DNA from: Girardinichthys multiradiatus
Lineage: Eukaryota; Chordata; Actinopteri; Cyprinodontiformes; Goodeidae
Length of the DNA stretch: 64,000 nucleotides
Direction of reading: 5' to 3'
Assembly (NCBI RefSeq): GCF_021462225.1
Contig: NC_061805.1
Span: forward strand, 29,467,958 to 29,531,957
Each line of letters opens with the position of its first letter. The first letter of the stretch is position 1. The notes under the pieces are model-generated. The model was not told the DNA's origin, searched no databases, and saw nothing but the letters and a program-made list of their open reading frames with translations. Below are positions 55,900 to 64,000 of the stretch, piece by piece. The position numbers and the translations under genes are program-made.

Positions 55900-56920
55900 C
55901 TGAGGAGAGAACCAAGCATTTTATAATGACAGTCAAGGAACAGCAGTGTGAAAAGTACTTTTAAAGTATGCTAAAAGTAGGTAAAACTTTGTGTAGTGAA
56001 ACAAATCCAATGTATACTTTACATTTCATACATGGCATTACAAAGGGGAAATGCATGTATTTTATTTAGCAAAAAACCTCAAGAAATAAAAATAAACCTT
56101 TATAATAGAAAATCACCCAAAGTACTACTGAAACGTGAAGATAGCGTGCGCATGAAATATAAAAAAATATGATAAAATAAACATTAGTTCAACACTTAGG
56201 AAGATCAGTTTGGGGGTGGTGCTATGTCAGTATAAACCAGTCTTACACTCATTTCTGAGTCAACAAAGACAGACTAATTATACTTATGTTTAAGTAAGTC
56301 ATGCATGCAGTGGCTTCTCACACTTTCCAGTTCACAAGGGAAAACACTTAGCTGCAATACTGCTGATCCTGAAAGAAACCGGAAGTTGGAATCTATATAC
56401 AGCCACAAATATTTTCCCACCAGGCTGCTTTGCTGTATGCCCTTCTGTCTATTACCATGTAAAAAATTTAACCTCTCTTTCTGTCTGGATTCCATCAAAG
56501 TTCAAGGATTTCAAGCAAGCCAAAGAAAAATAAACGATTCACAATGATGGTTCACATGCTGTGATAAATGACAGGATTACAAAGCAGCACAGAATGCGGA
56601 GCCTTTTCTTTCACTGAAGGATTTGAGAGAGCTCAAATGTTTTTTTCATTCACTTCCAAACAATAAAGGCTCCCAAATGGTACACTTATACAATTATGGA
56701 AACATTAAAACTAGAAAAACAATAGAAAGTTCAAAACTAAGTGTTTTTAAAAGGATTAAATAAAACCACGTTTTTAATTCTAAGATTAATAAAATAAATC
56801 TTGTTTATTAGATTATTATTATTATTATGAATGTAGTTACATTGGCATCTTTCAATTTGCTTTTTCATTTTACTTTTTTCTTGGTATTTTACCACAATAT
56901 TTTAAAACTTGCTGCCAATT
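55900..56920. other. Intronic DNA, no gene recognised
   Basis: Upstream intron of the unc5 exon on the minus strand. AT-rich, no repeat family recognised. Confidence 0.5.
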
Positions 56921-56922
56921 TA

Positions 56923-58050
56923 TGGGGTAAGAACGCTGTCAAAATCAAAGTGTATGTAAGGACGGAAATGTGTGCATATTAGTCAATAGTTGTGCATAAG
57001 TAAAATCTTAAAGAGGTATTGTATATTTTCTCTATAAGAATACAAAATAAAATGTTACAGCTTCAAGAAATTACAAACACATAGTTCAAGTTTACAGTTG
57101 TGGTTTATTCTTTATGAATACAATATACTATAACAGTTTGTGAATACAACTTCTTTTCTATGAGAATACGAATTTACATCAGCGATTTGGTGTCACTTGA
57201 TCTCAGGCTGGTTAGTGGAGCACAGTTAATCGATTCGCGTGGCGCATGGGGGGGGGGGGGATCAAGAGTATTATAAACAAAGCATTGTTCTTATTTTTTA
57301 CAAAACTAAAACATAGAATATAGTGGGTGGAGTTATACAGTGATGTACAATAGGTGACGGTATGCACCTCTGAGTTTGTTGTGAACCGCCAGCAGAAGAA
57401 GAAGAAGCAGCAGCATTAAGACATATATAAACTTTTTAACATTACCTGGCTTTGTACCGTAGTTTCTTGGTCCGTCATCTTAGCGCTAGTCCTGCTGCTT
57501 CTTCTTCTTCTCCTGCTGGCTTCGCAACAAACTCAGAGGTGCATACCGCCACCTACTGTACATCATTCTATAACTCCACCCACTATATTCTATGTTTTAG
57601 TTTTGTATTACATAAAAATAAGAATAATGCTTTATTTATAATACTCTTGATTTCCCCCCTATCTCCCCTCTGTTCCTAATATTCCTTTTAGACTGAATTA
57701 TCTCCCATTACCCTTTTCCATCATCCAAGGCCTAACTCTGTGCTCCACTAACCAGCCTGAGATCACGTGACTTGTTGTCACATGATGTACAAATGCTGTA
57801 GATTTGTATTCTTATAGAAAAGAAATCGTATTCACAAACTGTTATAGCACATTGTATTCATAAAGAATAAACCACAACTGTAAACTTGAAATGTGTGTTT
57901 GTAATTTCTTGAAGCTGTAACATTTTATTTTGTATTCTCATAGAGAAAATATAAAATACCTTTTGGATTTTACTTATGCACAACTATTGACTAATATGCA
58001 CACATTTCCATCTTTACATACACATTGTTTTTGACAGCATTCTTACCCCA
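56923..58050. mobile_element. Palindromic (foldback) MITE, 1.1 kb
   Basis: The ends TGGGGTAAGAACGCTGTC (from 56923) and the complement of GACAGCATTCTTACCCCA (to 58050) are inverted repeats, flanked by TA on both sides (56921-56922, 58051-58052). The arms stay complementary for most of about 500 bp each, meeting at a spacer around 57416-57491 bounded by (GAA)n/(TTC)n tracts. The right arm has extra sequence (about 57665-57740). There is no ORF. A TA target and long arms suggest a Tc1/mariner-mobilised non-autonomous element. A poly-G run lies at 57248-57261. Confidence 0.85.
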
Positions 58051-58052
58051 TA

Positions 58053-59730
58053 CCAATTTTTCTTTGTTGAGGGTTACTTCTACCACGGTCATTGTTTTGT
58101 TTTTTGTTTGTGTATTCCTCTAGATTAAATCATATTTATATGTACTAATTATTAAAGATGAATTACCTACTATCTGACTCAGGTTTTTAGCCTGTTGGCT
58201 CGTAATACGTTGTTATGACATATCTCTACTTGGAAAGTTCAATTTACCACATGTGAAAAATAATTAGCATGTCACAGAAGAAGCTAATAAAGCAGAATGT
58301 AACTTGAGATATATGACTGTGTAGCAAGGCTTAGCAGGCAGCTGTATTTATGGGACAGGTCTGATGATGTGATGGATATCTATAGGAACAGATGATGAGG
58401 GTGAAGTAGGAATAGCTGAAAGCTGAGCGCAGACTATCACAGTTAGCTAAATTATGAGGTGCTATGGTGTCATTACTCTCAATTCAAGGACTAATTTATC
58501 CACCCAGATTTGGACTGAAAGGAAGACTGGACTTTGTTCACGACTGTTATGTGGCTAAAAGAAATCATATGGCATATGTTTGGCCTTGTACAATTGATTA
58601 TGTTTTACGTTGGTTTTCCATTTGTTCTTGTGTAAAAATGCAAGCTTGTAGGAACAGGTTCTAACTTCATGAATGAGGTGTCACATAACACATTGAAAAA
58701 GTAATTACCAAGGGTAAGGAACTGGAAAGTCCGCAAGAGTAATTCTCCAACTCTGGTCCTAATCCAGAACACATGGTAAATAAATCCAGATAAATCAACA
58801 CCTTATTTTAGGGCATGCTTAGCTGAGGCTCAACTGAAAGCTACGAGAGAGTCTAACTCAGCAAAGCATGATGCTATAATGCTGGTCATCCATAATAATA
58901 ATGTTTAAAGCAAAGCACATAGCTTATGAAACACAACTCTTTCTGTACCTTTTGTCAGGTACATGATCAATTACAACTGCCAGGAAAACATAGAGGCAAG
59001 TTATCAACAAGGCATATCAAAGCAAAGAGCAAGTAAGCTAGCATTAGCATAGCCACTCAGTTAACATCTCAATTTACAATAATCCTCAGCAGAGCAAAGT
59101 AAGTATTTACTCAATATTATTTGTGGCCTTATGTGTTCAGTTAGTTAGCCAGAAGAAATAAATAATAAATCCACACAAGTTTTAGGTGAAGTGCTGTTAT
59201 AATGTTATAGCAACAAAATGAGAAATGGTTGCTGCCCAAACAAAGCAAAGCATGCCAAACATCATTAATGCTGAGTAAGTTGCTTTTACAGACATGTAAC
59301 ATGGATGAAATGCATTTGAATTTTAACCATTTATCGGAAGCATGACTTTACAAAGGGATATTTTTTTTACTTTCATATAAAGCATATATGCTATTTTGTG
59401 TTACAAAAATACTTATAGATAACAGAAAATATTTTAAGAGCTTTACAAAAACATTAAAATAATCCCAATATTTTTTTTTTCTGTGGAACTACTGAAAATA
59501 TATGCATTCTATTAATTCACTATTCACTATTGATTCAATACTTTTTCAGATTAAGGAATGTGTTTACTTTTTAAAACATGGAATTCCTAAAATTAATTAA
59601 AAAAAATATTTCTACATAAAAATAAAATATATTTTGGAAAATAGTTGCTTTCACAAAACAATATGTTTACACAGCTAACTGAAAGCACGCAATGACATTT
59701 TTCACACTAGGTTGCGATGTAATATAAAAA
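58053..59730. other. Intronic DNA, no gene recognised
   Basis: AT-rich without a supported exon. The short open frame at 58464-58664 has no domain signature. Confidence 0.5.
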
Positions 59731-61341
59731 CAGTGCCTTGCGAAAGTATTCGGCTCCCTTGAACTTTTCAACCTCTTGCCACATTTCAGGCTTCAAACAT
59801 AAAGATATAAAATTCAAATGTTTTGTGAAGAATCAACAACAAGTGGGACACAATCGTGAAGTGGAATGAAATTTATTGGATGTGTCAAACTTTTTTAACA
59901 AATAAAAAACTGAAAAGTGGGGCGTGAAATATTATTCGGCCCCTTTCCTTTCAGTGCAGCAAACTCACTCCAGAAGTTCACTGAGGACCTCTGAATGATC
60001 CAATGTTGTCTCAAATAATTGATGATAATAAATAGAATCCACCTGTGTGTAATCAAGTCTCCGTATAAATGCACCTGCTCTGTGACAGTCTTAAGGTTCT
60101 GTTCAAAGCGCAGAGAGCATCATGAAAACCAAGGAACACCACCAGGCAGGTCCGAGAAACTGTTGTGGAGATGTTTAAAGCCGGATTTGGATACAAAAAT
60201 ATTTCCCGAGCTTTAAACATCACAAGGAGCACTGTGCAAGCAATCATATTGAAATGGAAGGAGAATCAGACAACTGCAAATCTACCAAAACCCGGCGGTC
60301 CCTCTAAACTTTCATCTTGAACAAGGAGAAGACTGATCAGAGATGCAGCCAAGAGGCCCATGATCACTCTGGATCAACTGTAGAGATCTACAGTTGAGGT
60401 GGGAGAGTCTGTCCATAGGACAACAATCAGTTGTACACTGCACAAATCTGGCCTTTATGGAAGATTGGCAAGAAGAAAGCCATTTCTCAAAGATATCCAT
60501 AAAAAGTATCGTTTAAAGTTTGCCACAAGCCACCTGGGAGACACACCAAACATGTGGAAGAAGGTGCTCTGGTCAGATGAAACCAAAATCGAACTGTTTG
60601 GCCACAATGCAAAACGATATGTTTGGTGTAAAAGCAACACAGCTCATCACCCTGAACACACCATCCCCACTGTCAAACATGGTGGTGGCAGCATCATGGT
60701 CTGGGCCTGCTTTTCATCAGGAGGGACAGGGAAGATGGTCAAAATTGATGGGAAGATGGATGGGGCCAAATACAGGACCATTCTGGAAGAAAACCTGTTG
60801 GAGTCTGCAAGAGACCTGAGACTGGGACGGAGATTTATCGTCCAACAAGACAATGATCCAAAACATAAAGCCACATCTACAATGGAATGGTTCACAAATA
60901 AACGTATCCAGGTCTTGGAATGGTCAAGTCAAAGTCCAGACCTGAATCCAATCGAGAATCTGTGGAAAGAGCTGAAGACTGCTGTTCCCGAACGCTCTCC
61001 ATCCAACCTCACTGAGTTTGAGCTGTTTTGCAGGGAAGAATGGGCAAGAATTTCAGTCTCTCGATGTGCAAAACTGATAGAGACATACCCCAAGTGACTT
61101 GCAGCTGTAATTGCAGCAAAGGGTGGCGCTACAAAGTATTAACGCAAGGGGGCCGAATAATATTGCACGCCCCACTTTTCAGTTTTTTATTTGTTAAAAA
61201 AGTTTGACGCATCCAATAAATTTAATTCCACTTGTTGTTGATTCTTCACAAAAAATTAGAATTTTATATCTATGTTTGAAGCCTGAAATGTGGCAAGAGG
61301 TTGAAAAGTTCAAGGGGGCCGAATACTTTCACAAGGCACTG
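59731..61341 (+). mobile_element. Tc1-like transposon (copy D), complete but decayed
   Basis: 1611 bp, starting CAGTGCCTTGCGAAAGTATT and ending in the complement of CAGTGCCTTGTGAAAGTATT. The long terminal inverted repeats (about 200 bp) share blocks such as AACAAATAAAAAACTGAAAA. A TA follows the right end; the left flank is AA, so the target duplication is degraded. The plus-strand transposase is at 60122-61160. This is a different family from copies A, B and C. Confidence 0.93.
60122..61160 (+). pseudogene. Tc1-like transposase with intact DDE blocks but frameshift and three stops
   Basis: Start ATG at 60122 (MKTKEH), then a 1-nt insertion near 60140 shifts to the main frame: RETVVEMFKAGFGYKNISRA, LNITRSTVQAII (helix-turn-helix), stops at 60318-60320 (TGA) and 60381-60383 (TAG). 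The long open part 60399-61097 has VLWSDETKIELFG (Asp), FIVQQDNDPKHKA (Asp) and SPDLNPIENLWKELK (Glu). A TGA at 61095-61097, probably a decayed CGA Arg codon, precedes LAAVIAAKGGATKY, the usual C-terminus. Catalytic residues are kept; the breaks lie outside them. Confidence 0.92.
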
Positions 61342-62576
61342 TATATATGTGTATCGGTAAGTTTTTTCTCAGTTGTTTTTATGTACTGCATTTCATGTTA
61401 AAGCATCTTGTAGCACTTAAAGTTCAGATTGTCTTTTTTTTATTATTCATGTGTGGAAAGAAAGTCACTTTATTTTTTGTAGCATGAAAAGTAACTAAGT
61501 TGATCCAGATTAAGTTAAAAGTTCTAACATTAGCAAGCTGATCCCAATTTACTGTCAAAATTGGGCAATTAAGTACAAAAACTTTCATTACATTAAAGGG
61601 TTTTCTGGTTGTTCGGGATCATGAAATCTGATTTGAAACTTTAAACATGAAGTTTGAAATATCTTGATCTGCAATAAGTTAAAGACAAAATGCAGGCATG
61701 ATAAGCATTCCTTGTATTTTACATATATATTATATGCTTAACAATTTGCCCACAAGGCTGTGGAAAAAAACCTATCTGTCCTTTGCCCTTAAGTTTTAAA
61801 AGTGTTCAGAACTCAGTGTGTGTTGCATGTCTAACCTTGTGTTTTTTACTCTGTTTCCTAAGCGTACTCCTAATCACCTTAAGTGTCAGGCGTAGTTCAC
61901 CTTTTCTGGGTGCACACAGACTCGACAGAAGATTTTTTAAAACATTGAACTGGTTGACACTGAATTTCTCTCATGGAATTTCGTGGGGACGGTCACTGTA
62001 CAGTGGCTAAAAGACACAGAGGGTGTCATGGCAGAAAAATGTAGTGGTTAAAGAAGAAGGGGAGGGCGGAAGGTTGCAACCTAAAACGTAAAACGCAAAA
62101 ATAAAGAGGATCCAGCTTAAAATAAGACTTCTTTCTAGTAAATAAACCATTTTTTATCATCAATTGTTCAACATACAACAACATACAAACAATTTCGTGA
62201 CCATGTATGTCACCGTATCAAATACAATTATTTCTCTTGGTAATAAATGTCTTTGATGAATTATGGAGAAAAATAATCCTACAAATCCTCAAATTTCCAA
62301 GACTTTTGATTTAATTTTACATTATTTACATCCTGTGTAGATGGCACTATTTTGTACCCATAAAAAAATCAGCTATAAAACAATCACTTTTACAAAGTTT
62401 CACATTTTAATTCTATTATTTATGAATTGTTACATTTGTGTGGGGCAATGCAATCTAAGCATAGAAAAAGGCAAATTTATATTACAGATGTCTTGCATAC
62501 AGAATTTCTAGCCAAAGGGCAATTTTTAACCCTTGCAAGGCAAGATTTTCAACTAAACAATACAATGCAACAATGA
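61342..62576. other. No gene recognised
   Basis: AT-rich DNA between Tc1 copy D and the gypsy remnant. If the gypsy element has a 3' LTR it should begin within this stretch on the minus strand, but no LTR can be defined without its partner. Confidence 0.45.
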
Positions 62577-62897
62577 TCATAATACATCATCATTAAGTCG
62601 GGGCTCCACGAAGGGCTTGACCTGAGAAACATGGAACGTGGGGTGAATCCTCATAGAGTTGGGTAATCTCAGCCGTACATCGACAGGGTTGAAGATTTTG
62701 GAAATTGGGAAAGGTCTAACAAATCGGGGTGCCAACTTCCGGGATTCTACCCTTAATGGTAAGTCCTTGGCGGAGAGCCAAACTTTCTGCCCCACCTGGT
62801 ACTTAGGGCCAGGGGTCCGTCTCCGGTTGGCCGTTCTTGACTGAATCAGTGACATTCTGATCATCGAACTCCTGGCCTTTCTCCATATTCTTTGGCA
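62577..62897 (-). pseudogene. Gypsy integrase C-terminal domain
   Basis: From about [11 protein letters not shown] on, the peptide matches the end of Ty3/gypsy integrases: [57 protein letters not shown], and [19 protein letters not shown]. It is open to a TAA/TGA-type stop at 62577-62579. It lacks the zinc finger and DDE core, which lie upstream in normal elements. It directs strand transfer and target binding in intact relatives; here it is a fragment in frame with the preceding myosin segment. Confidence 0.9.
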
Positions 62898-63563
62898 CCT
62901 TAGGGAATCGTTCCTGCTCCTGACCTCATTCTCTGCAGTTTTCTTACCCTTCTCCAGTTCATAAATTGTCTTTCCTGTTTCACTAATATGCTCAGTCAAA
63001 TCACTTATTTCCTGTTGCAGGTTCTTGTTCTCCCTCTTCAGGGTCTCCAGGTGGCCCAGAGCTTCTTCATAGGTGTCTTTCATTTTGAATATGTGTGTTC
63101 AAAGCACGCGTCTCCTTCAGAGCTCCTTCCAGCTTGACCTGACTCTCTGCATACTTCTGCTTCCACTCTGCAAGAACCCTGTCAAAGTTCCGCTGCTTCT
63201 TGTCCAGGTTTGCAGCCAGAGCATTAGCTCTCTCCACGTCAATCATCAAGACCTCCACTTCACCCTGTAGCCTCGGTTTGGTCTTCTCCAGAGAGGCACA
63301 TTTCACATTCATGGTCTCGATGGACTCTTCCGCATCCTGAAGACGCCGGGCAAGCTTTTTCTTGGCCTCCTCGAGCTCCTCAGTGCGCTGAATGGCATCA
63401 GTTTCGTACATGGTTCTCCACTGAGCCACCTCGCTGTTAGCCTTGGACATAGCACGCTGCAGCTCAGCTTTGGCCTCCTGCTCCTCCTCATACTGCTCTC
63501 TGAGCAGATCACAGTCATGACGAGCCGAATGAACAGCATGAGCCAGAGCGTTCTTGGCCTTAA
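62898..63563 (-). pseudogene. Sarcomeric myosin heavy chain rod fragment, intronless, captured by gypsy element
   Basis: Minus strand from 63563: [92 protein letters not shown], then (after a 1-nt shift near 63085) [20 protein letters not shown] and [12 protein letters not shown], ending [12 protein letters not shown]. This is the light meromyosin coiled-coil region of a striated-muscle (fast type) myosin heavy chain. A few further residues, VRSRNDSLR, match a site about 70 residues later in such myosins, so an internal piece is missing. No intron is present across about 220 codons. With gypsy sequence on both sides it cannot be the host gene locus. Confidence 0.9.
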
Positions 63564-63983
63564 TCTTATTAAATACTTCCTTTTTTCATGGTATTCTTGA
63601 GGTACCTTGGATAAATCTGGATAGGTCTCCTCAACCTCATTCTCCACACTGACCTCCGTAGCAGCAGACAAAAGACAACATGACTCAGACCAACCCAGAA
63701 CTTCTTTTCTCTTCCAGTGAATGTGAGGGTTGTGTTTCTGCAACCAGGAGGCCCCTAGGACAACAGGAAGTTCAGGTGAATTTATGATCATGAAGGTTAC
63801 ATTCTCTTGATGATTACCTCCAACTGTTAAGGTAATTTCCTCCATCCCGAGGTGTGAATTGTTCATGCTGTGACCATCCAATGCTAGCACTTTACGTGTA
63901 TCAGAATACGGAATTAGCTTTATGTTCTTAATGGCGAATGCTTCATCCATGAATTCAGTGTCTGCTCCTGAATCAATAAACAC
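63564..63983 (-). pseudogene. Gypsy aspartic protease and start of RT region
   Basis: A minus-strand frame open at 63983 or earlier: MFIDSGADTEFMDEAFA with the Asp-Ser-Gly catalytic motif, VLALDGHSMN, EEITLTVGGNHQENVTFMII, VVLGASWLQKHNPHIHWKR and EVEETYPDLSKVPQEYH. A 1-nt deletion follows the last block, where related elements continue into the RT. The next readable gypsy residues (KEVFNK) abut the myosin junction at about 63565. Distal part of the same open frame (to 63309) is myosin DNA read out of frame. Confidence 0.88.
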
Positions 63984-64000
63984 TGCCCCCTGGAGAGACA

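Larger units (their letters stand above)
62577..64000 (-). mobile_element. Ty3/gypsy LTR retrotransposon remnant carrying a myosin heavy chain insert
   Basis: Minus-strand order: aspartic protease and the first residues of the RT region (64000 to about 63565), then a host-derived myosin rod segment (63563 to about 62898), then the C-terminal part of a gypsy integrase (about 62897 to 62577). All three are on the same strand. The part of pol holding RT, RNase H and the integrase catalytic core is absent and its place is taken by myosin. The element continues beyond 64000; its LTRs are not seen. The chromodomain common after such integrases is missing (the frame ends [10 protein letters not shown]). 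Confidence 0.85.

Noticed and set aside
62898..63563. A genuine myosin heavy chain gene in the host genome at this locus
   Set aside because: No introns, frameshifted, internally deleted, and directly joined on both sides to gypsy protease and integrase on the same strand.

Overview
The window is vertebrate, almost certainly teleost, genomic DNA. One short exon of a conserved host gene is recognisable: a 104-bp minus-strand exon at 55796-55899 of a netrin receptor of the UNC5 family, best matching unc5c, with consensus splice sites on both sides. Everything else looks like intron of that gene filled with transposable elements typical of ray-finned fish: Tc1-like, hAT, Helentron, DIRS, L2, Rex3/RTE, an endogenous retrovirus, Ty3/gypsy and MITEs. 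There are no bacterial-type operons, CRISPR arrays, rRNA genes or tRNA genes.

Layout. (1) 599-13967: a Tc1-like transposon split by a 12.2-kb Helentron (1398/1400-13617). The Helentron encodes a spliced N-terminal exon, a protease-like domain, an HUH Rep, a Pif1-type helicase and a C-terminal AP-type endonuclease; unidentified exon-like cargo and an L2 tail lie before its 3' end. (2) 15530-17560: 5'-truncated L2. (3) 20743-27810: ends of a Tc1-like element enclosing a DIRS-type tyrosine-recombinase retrotransposon (20820-25977) plus 1.4 kb of unassigned AT-rich DNA. (4) 30581-36130: nearly full-length minus-strand L2 with esterase-type ORF1, endonuclease and RT. (5) 36347-36957: deleted hAT. 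(6) 39560-41065: Rex3/RTE-type LINE, minus strand. (7) 45519-52557: endogenous retrovirus with identical LTRs and a gutted interior. (8) 52969-54579: near-complete Tc1-like element. (9) 55796-55899: unc5 exon. (10) 56923-58050: large palindromic MITE. (11) 59731-61341: second complete Tc1-like element. (12) 62577-64000: Ty3/gypsy element, minus strand, in which RT, RNase H and the integrase core are replaced by an intronless piece of sarcomeric myosin heavy chain.

No element shows an intact full set of proteins: most ORFs carry nonsense codons, frameshifts or lost catalytic residues. The retrovirus LTRs look recent although its coding interior is dead, which suggests mobilisation in trans. 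The observation most worth following is the gypsy-myosin chimera at the right edge, which looks like RNA-level transduction of a host muscle gene by an LTR retrotransposon. Others are the exact Helentron-in-Tc1 junction with asymmetric terminal inverted repeats, the perfect 157-bp DIRS inverted repeats, and a fragment of the palindromic MITE family inside the retroviral integrase.
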